Assembly (NCBI RefSeq): GCF_047675955.1
Contig: NC_132913.1
Coordinates: 74,953,236-75,017,235, forward strand
Reading direction: 5' to 3'
Length of the DNA: 64,000 nt
From: Chlorocebus sabaeus
Lineage: Eukaryota > Chordata > Mammalia > Primates > Cercopithecidae
Below, piece by piece: positions 12,806 through 24,985 of the stretch. The notes beneath the pieces are model-generated. The model ran no database searches. It saw nothing but the letters and a program-made list of their open reading frames with translations, and was not told the origin of the DNA. Within the stretch, counting starts at the first letter, position 1. Each line of letters opens with the position of its first letter. A program made the translations under genes and the position numbers.

Positions 12806-13249
12806 CATGGATTGACTTTTGGTCCTGTCTGACATACAGTAGTTTATAAATGTAAATTATTTTAAAGCAATTTAATCCTAAATCACTTTCAAAAAATTAC
12901 ACTCTTGGATTAAAAATGAAACAAAAGAAATTTAAAAAACAATTGCTAGTATCATGAAGATGTTTCAAATGAAATTATATATCCATAGTATTTTAAGGTC
13001 AAGAATGTTAGATGACCAAGTCTGAAGATCTGATAATGACATAGAAAAGGGGAAAAGAAAAATTATAAATGCGTTGGTTGTTATTTAGCCACACCCATTT
13101 GATTTGCCTATTCAATTCTTTTCTGTATTGATAACTGATTTTTTAAATTTAGTATCAATTTATATTTGGAATGAATAAATTTAGTATAAATAAAATGAAT
13201 TATATAACAATCATTAAATGGACATTGGTATTCTCTCTATTACCAGTTT

Positions 13250-13400
13250 CTATCTGTGACCATGGTCAAGTCACTTAATTTTCTTACATGAAAAATTCTC
13301 TGTAATTTTAACAAAAATTTTAATATCATTTCTATAGCAGTGATATGAACATTCATTAAGATAAGATGTATATAAAGTCAGTGATTATGACTAGAAACTA
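13250..13400 (+). mobile_element. MIR SINE fragment
   Basis: The order 'tgtgaccatggtcaagtcac', 'ttaattttcttacatg' and then a 'cattaagataagatg...ataaagtcag' region matches the core and 3' half of MIR in sense orientation. Strongly diverged, as expected for an ancient mammalian SINE. Confidence 0.65.
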
Positions 13401-13993
13401 TTTTAGAGAAATAATTTTTATAAATAAATATGTTACCTAAAGACAACCTCCCAAATTTTCAATTTATAAAAATTCAAATTTTCTATGATGAACGGCATTT
13501 ATCATCTATATTAATGTGAAGCTGAGAGGCAGTTATTGCAAATAATCCAGAATACTCAGAACATCTTCCCTTGATTGTGAAAAAGACTATAATTGAATTG
13601 CTCTTGAAATATAATTGTGATACAAAGCATTTTTCTATATGCATAAGATTGACTAATAGTCCAATCACTTATACTTAGCCATATGGTTATGAATAGCTTG
13701 CAGCTGACTATAGATTTTACACTACAATTAGGAAGGACATACTTTTAAAACCCTCAAGAGGAAATTTTACTCATGATGCATCACATTTTAAATTGTGATA
13801 TATCCAAATTCATATTTAAGAAAACATTAAGCTTTCATTATGTATCTAAATTCATATTTAAAAAAGTAAAGCTTTTATCACATAAATATTACATGCAGTA
13901 CCCTTCAACCTGTCTAATCACTAGAAGGATAAGGTATTACTAAAAAAGGGATGATGGGGCGAAATTTAAAAAAACAAAGTGCATTTTAATGTG

Positions 13994-14371
13994 TGATATG
14001 GTTTGCCTGTGTCCCCACCCAAATCTCAACTTGAACTGTACTCCCATAATTCCCATGTGTTTTGGGAGGGAACCAGTGAGACATAATTAAATTTGGGGGG
14101 GGGGCGGATTCAATCATACTGTTCTCATGGTAGTGAATAAGTCTCATGAGATTTGACGGTTTTATCAGGGGTTTCTGCTTTTGTGTCTTCCTCATTCTCT
14201 CTTTGCCTGCTGCCATTCATGTAAGAAGGGACTTGCTCCTCCTTGCCTTCTGCCATGATTGTGAGGCTTCCCCAGCCACACGGAATTGTAAGTCCAATTA
14301 AACCTCTTTCTTTTCCAGATTGCCCAGTCTCAGGTATGTCTTTAACAGCAGTGTGAAAACCGACTAATGCA
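13994..14371 (+). repeat. THE1/MST 5' LTR
   Basis: Begins at tgatatgg and ends at ctaatgca. It contains a G10 run (14095-14104) and an ATTAAA-type poly(A) signal in 'caattaaacctc'. Compared by eye over the first hundred or so bases, it differs from the 3' LTR at about one site in seven, which indicates an old insertion. Confidence 0.9.
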
Positions 14372-15949
14372 GTAAATTGGTACCAGTCGAGTGGGGTGTT
14401 GCTGAAAAGATACCCAAAAATGTAAAAGCAACTTTGGAACTGGGTAACAGGCAGAGATTGGAACAGTTTGGAGGGCTCAGAAGAAGACAGGAAAATGTGG
14501 GAAAGTTTGGAACTTCCTAGAGACTTGTTAAATGGCTTTGCCCAAAATGTTGATAATGATGTGGACAATAAGGTCCAGGCTGAGATGGTTGCAGATGGAG
14601 ATGAATAATTTGTTGGGGACTGGAGCAAAGGTAACCCTTGTTATGTTTTAGCAAAGAGACTGGCAGCATTTTGCCCCTGCCCAAGAGATTTGTGGAAATT
14701 TGAACTTGAGAGAGATGATTTAGGGTATCTGGTGGAAGAAATTTCTAAGCAGCAAAGCATTCAAGAAGTGACTTGGGTGCTGTTAAAGGCATTCAGTTTT
14801 ATAAGGGAAACAGAGCACAAAAGTTAGGAAAATTTTCAGCCTAACAATGAGATAGAAAAGAAAATCACATTTTCTGAGGAGAAATTCAGGCCGTCTGCAG
14901 AAATTTGCATAAGTAATGAGGAACTGAATATTAATCCCCAAGATAATGGGGAAAATGTCTCCATTACATGTCAGAGGTCTTCATAACAGCCCCTCCCAAC
15001 ACAGGCCTGAGGCCTAGGAGCAAAAGATGGTTTCATGGTCCAGACCCAGGGTCCCAAGCTACATGCATTCTAGGGACGTGGTGCCCTGCATCCCAGCCAC
15101 TCCAGCCATGGTTGAAAGGGGCCAACGTAGAGGTTGGGCCATGGCTTCAGAGGGTACAAGCCGCAAGCCTTGACAACTTCCACATGGTGTTGAGCCTGTG
15201 AGTACACAGAAGTCAATAATTGAGGTTTAGAAACCTCCACCTAGATTTCAGAGGATGTATGGCAATGTCTGGATGTCCAGGCAGAAGTTTGCTGCAGGGG
15301 CAAGGCTTTCATGGAGAACCTCTGTTGGGGGAGTGCAGAAGGAAAACGTGGGGTCAGAACCCCCACACAGAGTCCCTACTGGGGCACTGGCTAGCGGAGC
15401 TGTGAGAAGAGGGCCGCCATCCTTCAGATCCCAGAATGATAGATCCACTGACACGTTGCACCATGTGCCTGGAAAAGCCACAGACACTCAACACCAGCCT
15501 GTGAAAAACAGCCAGGAAGGAGGCTATACCCTGCACAGCCACAGGAGCAAAACTGCCCAAGACCATGGGAACCTACCTTCTGCATCAGCACGACCTGGAT
15601 GTTAGACATGGAGTCAAAGGAGATCATTTTGGAGCTTTAAGATTTGACTGCCCCACTGGATTTTGGACTTGCATGGGGCCTGTAGCTCCTTTGTTTTAGT
15701 CTATTTCTCCCATTTCAAATGTCTATATTTACCCAATCCCTGTACCCCCACTGTATCCAGGCAGTAACTTACCTGCTTTTGATTTAACAGGCTCATAGGT
15801 GGAAGGGACTTGCCTTGTCTCGGATCATACTTCAGACTGTGGACTTTTGTGTTAATGCTGAAATGAGTCAAGACTTTGGAGGACTGTTGAGAAGGCATGA
15901 TTGGTTTTGAAATGTGAAGATATGAGATTTGGGAAGCGTCGGGGTGGAA
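14372..15949 (+). mobile_element. THE1/MST internal region
   Basis: Typical MaLR internal sequence ('gtgttgctgaaaagatac', 'gcaactttggaactggg', 'cagtctgtggactttt'-like segments). It has multiple stops in all frames. It lies between the two LTRs with no secondary insertion, which is fairly uncommon because most copies collapse to solo LTRs. Confidence 0.88.
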
Positions 15950-16320
15950 TGATATAGTTTGGCTGTGTCCCCAACCAAATTTCATCTTGAATTGTACTCC
16001 CATAATTCCCACATGTTGTGTGAGGGATTTGGTGAGAGATAATTGAATCATGGGGGTGGTTTCCCCCATACTGTTCTCATGGTAGTGAATATTCTCACTG
16101 GATCTGATGGTTTTATCAGGGCTTCTGCTTTTGCATCTTCCTCATTCTCTCTTTTCCTGATGCTGTCCATGTAAAATGGGACTTGCTCCTCCTTGACTTC
16201 CACCATGATTATGAGACTCTCCAGCCACATGGAACTGTAAGTTCAATTAAATCTCTTTCTTTTTAAATTGCCCAGTCATGGGTATGTCTTTATCAGCAGC
16301 ATGTAAACAAACTAATACAA
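15950..16320 (+). repeat. THE1/MST 3' LTR
   Basis: Begins tgatatagtttggc and ends at about actaataca. It is preceded by a purine-rich tract (about 15931-15949) that fits a plus-strand primer site. It is aligned end to end with the 5' LTR. Confidence 0.9.
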
Positions 16321-16539
16321 CATGATTTAAATGTTATAATCCTTAAAGACAGGAATAGGTCCTATTTAAAATATTTATATATAATATTTATAAACCTTAT
16401 TAAATATCTGTAGGTTCTTTGTCTCCTAAAGGTGGCATTCAACAAACCATTTCAAATGTATTTTGTGAAACAAATACAATGGATTCCCCCACAAAATTGA
16501 ACCCCTACTTTTGTGCCCAATTTCACATTCATCCTGCTC

Positions 16540-17310
16540 TTTATCATCACTTCAGCCACACTGGTCTTTTCCATAAATCAAGCTCTCAAATCCTACAGCA
16601 TGCAGTAAGCTCTTACCCAGAGGTCTCTCAAACTGTAATGCTCTTCCTTCTTTGTCTGGTTACTCTTCCATGAAATCTTACTCTTGATTAGTTTAATCCT
16701 TCTGATTCTCTAATTTGTTTATTCATTCTGACGCCATGATCTTAGTGTTTGACATGACCACTGCTCAAATCTTTCATGATTTGTTTTTCTATATCTGTTG
16801 AAAACATGTATTATTTTATACTTAAAATTACCCCTTTAATTTTTGATTAATATATTTACATCAAAAGGAATTGTTCAATTATTATACAAAAAGAAATTTG
16901 ATAAAATAAATGAACTTTCCATGAATATGTATTTTTAATAAGTTTTTAAAAATATTACTTAGAGATAAAACACTTTAGGGAATTACACGTAATGAGGTGA
17001 GAAGACCCGTAGCATTAGCTCTCTTCCCATAGACTTAGAAATACAAAACACAAGTAAGTCACCCTAGTGATTTGGCCTGAAAATGTATTTAAGGCTATAT
17101 GCCTTCTTTATAATCTCTTCCTTCTCTGCAGTTGTACCAACTGACTTGCCTCACTGTTATGAAAATTATCACATGCATATTGTGCTGATGTTTTGCTGTT
17201 TCCCTTATTCTATTTTACTCTATGTGTCTAGTGGTGTGCTCAGTCTCTTTTTACATATTATACACTGGAAGATAATTATAAATGTCAGACACTTAATAAA
17301 TATTTAACTA
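16540..17310 (+). mobile_element. Probable L2 LINE fragments
   Basis: The segment 'cttcagccacactggtc' with the following 'aatgctcttccttc' resembles the 3' part of L2. The far end 'cacttaataaatatttaac' resembles the L2 terminus 'gctcaataaatatttg'. The middle is too decayed to align by eye, so this may be two separate fragments. Confidence 0.45.
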
Positions 17311-18429
17311 ATGTAAATTAAAAATTAAAATTACTTTTAGGTGTTTTGAAGAAGGAAAGATACTTCTTCTAGAATCATAAGAAGACATTTATGTTTGTCA
17401 TGATTTATGTTTGACATGATTGTCCTAAAAGCACTTTTATTCCAACCTAAAACACCCACATGACTATGGGTAGTAAACTGTAAGCATTTTATAAACATAC
17501 TCTTAATAAATTAGTGACAGTCATTCATCATTAAATGGGAAATTCATGCAATGGTTGTTAAAATAACCAAAACAATTTAATGATAATTATGTCATGTCAT
17601 TCACACAAAATGCATATTAAAAGGAGAAATGATATCATGTGGAAGTAATTATAACCATGACAATACTGATCCCACTGACCATTCAAAGTTCAATTAACTA
17701 AGTTTCTAAATTTTAATACCGTTATTATTCTGGTGAATAGTGCGCTTTCATTTCCCACAACATATGCCCAATACTATTGACCAGAAATATTCTCATTTAT
17801 AATAAAATAAATACGTAGAATTCATGTGGGGAAAATATTCTCAGTTGATTGATTTGTGAATAGTAGTTTGGTAAAGTCTTGTAAACATCAATATCATTCT
17901 CTTAGCATAAAATAATTTAATAATATACAATGCAATATAATATTTTCCCTCAATTTTAGCAAAAGAATAAAGAAAACTGTAAAGTAAAATCTGCCTTTGA
18001 TGAAAGATAAGTCAGCATATTAAATGTTAACACACACAAACATAGTCATTATAATTAAACATACACCTTTAAGGACAGAGTTTATTAAGTTTAAATAGCA
18101 AAATCTTTCAGGCACTGTTTATGGTTTTTGATTGAGTCATATCTAATTACATTGCTATACCAATACAGATTTATGAACATGTACAATAAGTGTAATACAT
18201 TTTTAGAGCATAAAGCAAAAAATCAAAAAGATTTTTTAAAACCTCCTGCTTAATATTAAAGGTAAGGGAGTTAAAAAGTAAATACCCATTGTTTAATTTA
18301 TGCCTGAAAAAGCTGATTCTAAAACACTGATGAATTTGATTCAGTTAAAACCCTGGAAAAGATCATATATGCAAACTCTGACTCTACAGAAGCCAAATTT
18401 GAAATCGATAAGTTATAAATAACTAAAAA
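17311..18429. other. Unannotated AT-rich sequence
   Basis: No gene, RNA or repeat recognised. There are a few short repeated words (for example 'tttatgtttg.catgat' near 17390-17425) but nothing structured. Confidence 0.45.
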
Positions 18430-19020
18430 CGTAAAGTTACCTTAACAATAAAGGCCTTCCCGATAACTCTAGGACATTTTTAGAACAATCGCCAACTTCT
18501 AGAAAAGTTGCATATGCAATAGAGAGTACTCACTACCACCCCTGTCTCCAAACCATTTAGGAACAAAAGTTTAAAGCCTATTAGGCTATAATGTGTGCTT
18601 ACAAACAAAAATTTTTCATAAATAAATTTATTACAACCATCAGAATTGGGAAATAAATATTGATATATTACTATTATCTAAAACTCATGCGATTAAGATT
18701 TCACCAAATGTCCGAATAATGCCTTTTCCAGCAAAAACTCCAGTTCAGAATCACAAATTAGTTACAGTTTATCATGTTTCTTTAATCTCTCTTGGTCTTG
18801 ATTGATTCTTTATCTTTTCTTTTATTATTTTTACCTTTTACATGTTTGAAGGTCATAAGGCACTTCTATTGTGGAATGTCCTTCCATCAGTATTTGTCTG
18901 ATTGTTAGGTTATTTATATTGACAGAAATATTGCAAAGGTGGCACTGTGTTCTTATTGTATCCTATCAGTGGATACATGATTTTAATTTTTCCTATTATT
19001 GATTCTGTTTTAATGAGAGC
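18430..19020. mobile_element. Ancient interspersed repeat, class unresolved
   Basis: The text around 18640-18960 ('accatcagaattgggaaat', 'atatcatgtttctttaatctc'-like, 'gtggaatgtcc', 'tttgtctgatt') matches a repeat I have seen in many mammalian loci, probably a piece of an old L1M-type LINE. I cannot name the family. The limits are approximate. Confidence 0.4.
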
Positions 19021-19029
19021 AGGTACTCT

Positions 19030-19945
19030 TGCCTTATTCCGAGAGTTAGAGGGAAAGTTTTCAACATTTTATCATTATGTATGGCATTTGCTTCGGGAGT
19101 TTTGGACCTTCATAATTTGACACCTCCGTAAGATAATAAAATTTTTATTCTACTTATAGCATGCTAAATATTTTTATCATGAAAGGGTTTTGAATATTTA
19201 AAAATATTTATTTTCAATTTATTGAATTCATTGTATGATTCTTCTTCCTTTGATATGGTGAATGATATTGATGAACATTTCAAATGTTTAATGAACTACA
19301 TTTCCATTACTGAAATAATTCTAAATAGGTTGTGATGTATTGTCCTTGTTTATTTCTGAAATCAGTGCTAGTTTTTTGTTTAGAATTTTTCACATCTATT
19401 TTTGTGAAAGAGATTGGCCTAAAGTTTTATTTTATTCTTTTCAAGTTTTGATGTCAAGGTTATGCTCACCTTATACAATGAATTTGAAAATTTGGCTGGG
19501 CATGGTGGCTCATGCCTGTAATCTCAACAATTTCAGGGGCCAAAGTGGGAGGATTGCTTGAGCTCAGGAGTTCTAGACCAGCATGGGCAACACAGTGAGA
19601 TCCTATCTCTACAAAATATAAAAAAAAATTAGCTGGGCATGGCGGCACATGCCTGTGGTCCCCAACTACTTGGGAGGCTGACGTGGGAGAATCATTCGGG
19701 CCCGGGAGGTTGAGGCAGTGAGCCGTGATTGCACCGCTCCTCTCTCACCTAGGCAACGGAGCAAGACCCTGTCTTAAATAAATAAATACATAAAAATAAA
19801 GAGTTTGAAAATGTTCCCTCTTTTCCTATTCTTTGGAAAATTTGTTTACAGTCTGCAGTATTCACTTATAAAGTGAATACGTCCTAGAGTTTTTTGTTAG
19901 AGATTTAAAATTACAGATCCAAATTTCTTAAAATTGTATTTTGTA
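19030..19945 (-). mobile_element. Old L1 ORF2 fragment, antisense, split by Alu
   Basis: The plus strand reads as reverse-complement L1 ORF2 from the reverse-transcriptase region: 'tttatcatgaaagggtttt', 'gatatggtgaatgatattg', 'agagattggcctaaagtttt', 'gaatttgaaaat'. It is interrupted by the Alu at 19494-19800 and resumes with 'gagtttgaaaatgttccctc'. Heavily diverged (L1M-age). It appears to continue after 20826 beyond two further insertions. Confidence 0.8.
19494..19800 (+). mobile_element. Alu SINE (AluJ-like) in L1
   Basis: Starts 'ggctgggcatggtggctc' and ends in a (TAAA)n-type tail. Target duplication a(a/g)tttgaaaat at about 19481-19491 and 19802-19812 is L1 sequence on both sides. Diverged and CpG-poor, AluJ-like. 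Confidence 0.9.
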
Positions 19946-20502
19946 TTGGATAGTCTTCCCCAAGAAAAAATAAAGGAAAAAGAAAGAAAGATCCTGGGAC
20001 AATGACTTGGAGGAAGGTAATTTAGTTAGTAAGGTAGCCCATTGAACAGGAGTGAGGGACTAGGGAGATCAAGAGAGAAGGAAGAAAGCTGAAACAAACC
20101 TACATAATCAAGCTGTGAACCATTCCAAATAGTTGCGGTTTGATCCCCTGGGAGTTGATAGGTTGGTGTGAAGACTGCACCTGAAAGTATCTGTCTTAGT
20201 CCTGGGAAATGATAAATGTTCATTCATTAGTGTCTGTGCACCCATTGGTCAAAGGTTGCCATATGAGATGTTAACTTCCTTATGCTTACACTTCTGAGCT
20301 ATACATACTTTAAAGCTAAGCTGGTTTCTGCTGTGTCCTGACTATTGTTTTAGATAAAGACAAGGCAAAAAGCAAAGATGAGTAGTGTAGGGGAACCAAG
20401 GTGTTATCGCCACATGTTTGGGCACAGATGGTTGTCGTAACAATGATTGTGTAAAGAGGTTAACCCCATGGAGTGAAGCAGGGTAAAGGTATTTAAACAG
20501 TC
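19946..20502. mobile_element. Unclassified insertion splitting the L1
   Basis: The antisense L1 is collinear before about 19945 and after 20826, so the 0.56 kb between them (plus the Alu after it) was inserted. The text is more complex and less AT-rich than its surroundings, with 'cccctgggagttgatagg' and 'caaggtgttatcgcc'. It could be a solo LTR, but I recognise no family and see no clear target duplication. Confidence 0.4.
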
Positions 20503-20825
20503 AGGGGAGATGCAGTAGCTCATGCATGTAATCCCAACACTTTGAGAGGCCAAGGCAGGTGGATCACTTGAGGTCAGGATTTCCAGACCAGCCTGGCCAA
20601 CATGGTGAAACCCTGCCTCTATTAAAAATACAAGAATTAGCCAGGCCTGGTGGCAGGCACCAGTAATCCCAACTACTCAAGAGGCTGAGATGGGAGAATC
20701 ATTTGAACCGGGGAAGTGGAGGTTGCAGTGACCCAAGATTGCACCACTGCACTCTAGCCAGGGCGACAGAGTAAGACTCCATCTCAAAAATAAATAAATA
20801 AACAAACAAATAAATAAAAAAATTA
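20503..20825 (+). mobile_element. Alu SINE
   Basis: Full-length dimeric Alu, 'aggggagatgcagtagctc' to a tail of mixed TAAA and CAAA units. It lies directly at the right edge of the unclassified insertion. Confidence 0.92.
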
Positions 20826-22600
20826 CAAAAATAGATTTTCTATTCCATCTCAAGTCAGTTTTGCTAAAAATACAACCACCAAATCCTTAATAATACTGAT
20901 TTTCTCTGTTGTACTTTATAGAACATTTCATTAACTTCTGCTTTTCCTTTTATTATTGCCTACCTTCTATTTCACAGTGTTTAATTTTTGTTCTTTTTCT
21001 AAGTTTTTGACATCAATGATTAGATCTGGTTTTCTGTTTCTCTTCTTTTTCAGCTAGTCAGTAAAGATTACACAATTCCCTTTAATACCACATTAGTGCT
21101 GACCCTTCTGTTTTAATATGTTCCATTTTTACGATCATTCATTTCAAAATGCTTTCCGTTTTCTACTTAAATTTCCTTATTCACACATAGCTTTCTATTT
21201 CAAAGTTCACAATTTAATTTTCAACCTTTTGAATGTTTTCTGTTAATAGTTATATTTTTGTTTCTAAATTCAAGTTTAATATCATTGTGGTAAGATAGCA
21301 TACTTTGCATGATATCATTTAACATTTGTTGAGGTTTGTATTCTAGCCCAGCATTTGACCAGTTCTGGTAAATATTCTGGTGGTCTTGAAAAAATTGCAT
21401 TCTACAGTTGTTTGGTATAATGTTCTGTACATATCTACCAGGTCAGCTGGATTAATTTTATTCCCCAAAAATGTTATATTCTTAATGAATTTTTATCTCT
21501 TTGCTTCCTCAATTCCAGAAAAAGAAAGAATTTTTTAAAATATTATTTTAGGTTTATATCCTTCTCCTTGTCACCTATGTCAGTTTCTGAAAGGTATATT
21601 TAAGACTATATTATTAGGTGCATAAAATATTAAGTCCTTTTTACTGTTATTAAATAGTTTTCTTTATTATTATTTTTTATTTAAAGTCAACTAACCTAAA
21701 ACTCATTTAAATTAGTATTATTTAAGTCTACCATAAGGGCTTAGATACAGATATAGATCTTACTGTTTTACAATTAGTCCTCCCTAGTAGCTTCTCAGCA
21801 ATATAATCTCTAACAGATTACCAAATTCTCTCCCACTCTATCAAAAACATCAGAGCCACCTGTTAATCCTTTGTGGATTTCATAAGTAATTTTAGACTGT
21901 GTGGGTGTTAGTGGGCCTTACATTTATTAACTTTGAAAACCATCATGAAACATCCACAAATTCTAGTATTTACTAAAAGTATTTGCTTGCCTGAAAATTT
22001 TCCCCCAATGAGAAATGGAGAAAGTATCTGATATTAATATAGTTATTATCTTTTTGTTGATTGAATATTTAAATACTTTAAAAATATTTTTGCTTTTCAT
22101 ATTCAGGTATAATGTATTTAAGATGTTTCTCTTGAGAACAAAATATCACTGAATTTTCTTGATCAATCTTTTTCTTTTAACTGAAATATTTATTATACTT
22201 GCATTTATTGCACTTACTCGTATGTTTGTATATAAATTTAACATCTTAAATTTTTCGCTGTTTTACTCATCTGACTTATATTCCATTTTATCTTTTTTAT
22301 CTTATCTTTATCTTTTTTGCACCAATTAGCCTTAGATTTCAGCTTTTTCTTTATTATACTGTTTACATTCTTTAACAAGTTTTAAAGATTATGCTAGAGA
22401 TTACATGCTATATCTCTGATTAGACTCTAGTATATAAAGTGGTAATTTTATCACTTATTAAACAAAGCAAATACATAGGAACACTTACTTCAACGCACTT
22501 AAATTTAAGATGTATTTTGTGTATTTTAACTTTTAACAGTCACTGAGGAATGGAAACATGCCATTCCACAGTGCATCCTACTTTGAGTTTCAAAACTGTG
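20826..22600 (-). mobile_element. Old L1 ORF2, antisense, continued
   Basis: Continuation of the L1 antisense series: 'attttctattccatctcaag', 'cattgtggtaagatagcat', 'tttaacatttgttgaggttt', 'gttctgtacatatctacc', 'taggtgcataaaatatt', then from about 22020 'tgatattaatatagttatt' and 'gcttttcatattcagg'. Between about 21731 and 22020 the L1 match is lost, and that interval ('ccctagtagcttctcagc' and so on) is probably another insertion of unknown type. No open frame remains. Confidence 0.75.
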
Positions 22601-22639
22601 ATATAATAAAATATTTTGGAGTTAAACATTTATTAATAG

Positions 22640-23019
22640 ATAACTGGCTCAGATTAGGATACCAGAAGTGGTGTACTGCCATAACAGGTATCTGAAATAT
22701 GAAGCATTGTCACTGAGACTCAGAGACAAAGAGAAGGTGGAAGGTCCTAAAGAACACGTAGTGAAAAGTTGAATGAAGTGAGAAAATTGTTATCGGTGAT
22801 ATACGATTTGTGACTAGAATCTCCACAGACTTTGTTCTAGTTGGTGTCTACAATGAGTATATTGCAAATTCATCAACTGACCCACATGAAACTGAACTTA
22901 TCAAGTCAGCATGTACAAGGGCTTTGATCAACACAGGAAAGCATAACCCAGAATTGTCCATTATTCCTACGGTAGAATTACTAGTTCATCAACCATCGGT
23001 TCAAACTCATAATTATTAA
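22640..23019 (+). mobile_element. MaLR-internal-like fragment with short frame
   Basis: 'ggataccagaagtggtgtac', 'gccataacaggtatctg' and 'aaatatgaag' resemble the start of MLT1/MST internal regions. Downstream is a 69-codon frame at 22810-23019 (starting MTRISTDFVLVG, ending VQTHNY) of ordinary composition, with no membrane segment or motif I can name. Frames of this length are common by chance in this window. It may be a relic of a MaLR gag-like region. I do not claim a gene. Confidence 0.4.
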
Positions 23020-24129
23020 CATTCTGTCTTATTTAAGCTTATATTTTCATTATTTTTCCTAAATCATTGAGGCTTAACATTTTATAATGTTTTATAAACA
23101 TGTAAGTCATGTTTTATAATTAACAAAAACAATGAAAGAGGTTATTGAAATAAAGTCCCTTAAAATCACTTCTATATATTTCATATTTTAGGCATGGGGA
23201 TTCTGAAAAAAATGGAACCTGAAATTCCTCTCTAAACTAAACATTTTTAAATTATTATTTTGCAGGAATAATTTTTAAACATGAATATTCTGTCAATTTG
23301 ATAAACATCTACACACTGACATTGGTTTCTTCTTAAGAATTGATTAGACTCGAGTATTATATATGTTAATAAAATAATGAAAACCAAGACAATCGCTATA
23401 CTGTGTCCTCATTGCATAGTGCAAAAGAAGTGTTTTGGCAGATAGGATAAAAACAAAATTACATAAAGAATAGTTTTTTTTTTTTAAAGATGAAGAAGAT
23501 ATTTCTACAAAAGACAAAGCATAATCACAAAACTTTAAGTGGAGAATCTATTAAAAATTTGGAGGGATAGATTGTATTTTTGGTAAAGGATTTAAGCTGT
23601 CAAAAATTAGTTATCCTCAGCCATCTGAATACATTTAATATTATTCTGTGCTGAGTAACTGAGTTGTGACGCAAATCTTTGACCCGTGTCTTAAGTTTCT
23701 CTTGTTTAGTGACAGTGAAGTAGAAACTCTAATTAAACTAATCAAAGGGCAGTTGGAGATGATGAATTTTGTTTACATGAAAACTAGTGAAGCTGTGCTG
23801 GTCAGAAGATAATTCATCATCTAGTAAAAAATTAGTCAAAAGGACAAATTTCTCTGTTGATATCATGCAGAACATCTTTCAATAATTAAAGTTTCCTCCT
23901 TCCATTTCAGCAGATTTTACATTTTCTGCCATCTGTTTAGAGTAGACATAGTGCTGATGTCTAATCAGCTAATGCACAACATTTTTCACATGTAGATTTC
24001 TCTGAGTCATCAAGTGCCTTTAGCCAACAGCATAATGGTTCACTGTTGATATTCAGACATGGAGCTTTAGGAGCAGTTCTCAGAAGAGTATTTGGTTATT
24101 TCTGGTAGTCATAATTGTTGTTTGTCAAA
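23020..24129. other. Unannotated AT-rich sequence
   Basis: No repeat family or coding frame recognised. A T10 run occurs near 23475. Confidence 0.45.
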
Positions 24130-24495
24130 TATTTCCAATACTCTAATCCCCAACCTCCCTACCTTCTAGGCCTATAGTAATATTGCACTGCTGTCTCTTT
24201 TGTTTGGAAGTGGCTTGGTTTCTAGTTTAGGTCAATGAGTCATTAGCATTTAATTGTTGAAGTCAGAACTTAGCATGTACTTGCTACAGCAAGAACTCTT
24301 AGAGTCTGTATCTTTCCTCTGATATGGGAGCCAATATGACGTGCAAAGGTGACCACTCTCATCATCCAAAGTCCCTGAGTGATTGTAATAAACAAAGGCC
24401 CCCTGATGGACATAGAACATAAACAGGGAAATACATATTTGTTGTTTAAAGCCTCTGAGATGCTGAGGTTTGTTTTGCTACTGCAGTAATTCTCA
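24130..24495 (+). mobile_element. MLT1-family LTR
   Basis: The 3' half reads 'aatacatatttgttgttt', 'aagcctctgagatgctgagg' and 'tttgctactgcagtaa', which matches the characteristic end of MLT1 LTRs. The upstream part ('tggcttggtttctag', 'caatgagtcattagc') is consistent with the same element. Solo and diverged. The start position is uncertain. Confidence 0.65.
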
Positions 24496-24789
24496 ACTGA
24501 AATCCGTATCACCTATGACTTTCAAAGCAGATTTCCATTCTTAAGAGTATAGCACTTTGTTTTGCAGAAATCAGTGATGCATTATTTATTTATTTATGTA
24601 TTGTAAAGTCTCCAAATGGTATATTAGTTTGATGGAGAGATATTTTCTGTCAAAAGCTCTCATTTCAGGTGAATTTACCATCTAAAAAGCACCTATATAT
24701 CTTCATTCACATACACCGGCTTCTTGTTTCCTTGCACCAAGAAAACATTATATTGTCAAGTGATAGAATTAGAACAATCTTTCCTTAAG

Positions 24790-24985
24790 TGTGGTTTACC
24801 ATCAAGAACACCACAATTAATGACTTTGCTTATTAAAAATGTAGATTTCCCCAAAACCTCACTCCAGGTCTATTGAATCTGAATTACATGAGAATTGTGG
24901 CTGTACAGAAAACAAACATTTCCCACAAGTTCTCCAAGTATTTGTAATATATAGCAATATTTGAGAATCACAGCTTCCTGAATAC
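24790..24985 (+). mobile_element. MER5-like hAT MITE fragment
   Basis: 'cttattaaaaatgtagattt', 'aaacctcactccagg', 'ctattgaatctgaatt' and a terminal 'tttgagaatcaca' follow the order of MER5A-type (hAT-Charlie) mini-transposons. The sequence starting 'cagtaattctcaactg' at 24484 resembles the opposite terminus of the same family, so a second fragment may precede it. Confidence 0.55.

Larger units (their letters stand above)
13994..16320 (+). mobile_element. Complete THE1/MST MaLR retrotransposon
   Basis: Two direct LTRs of about 370-380 bp (13994-14371 and 15950-16320) bracket a roughly 1.58-kb internal region. Each LTR starts tgatatggtttg or a close variant and ends near 'actaat(g/a)ca', as in THE1/MST elements. 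The internal part opens with 'gtaaattggtaccag' and closes with a purine-rich run before the 3' LTR. MaLR elements are non-autonomous relatives of ERVL whose internal region carries no pol or env. Frames here (up to 167 codons, minus strand) are noise. No clean 5-bp target duplication is visible at the boundaries chosen. Confidence 0.93.

Noticed and set aside
14125..14628. 167-codon minus-strand open frame
   Set aside because: It lies antisense across the THE1 5' LTR and internal region, so it is a by-product of repeat sequence.
15255..15605. Cluster of overlapping frames up to 116 codons on both strands
   Set aside because: All lie within the THE1/MST internal region. MaLR internal regions are noncoding, and the frames overlap each other in opposite directions.
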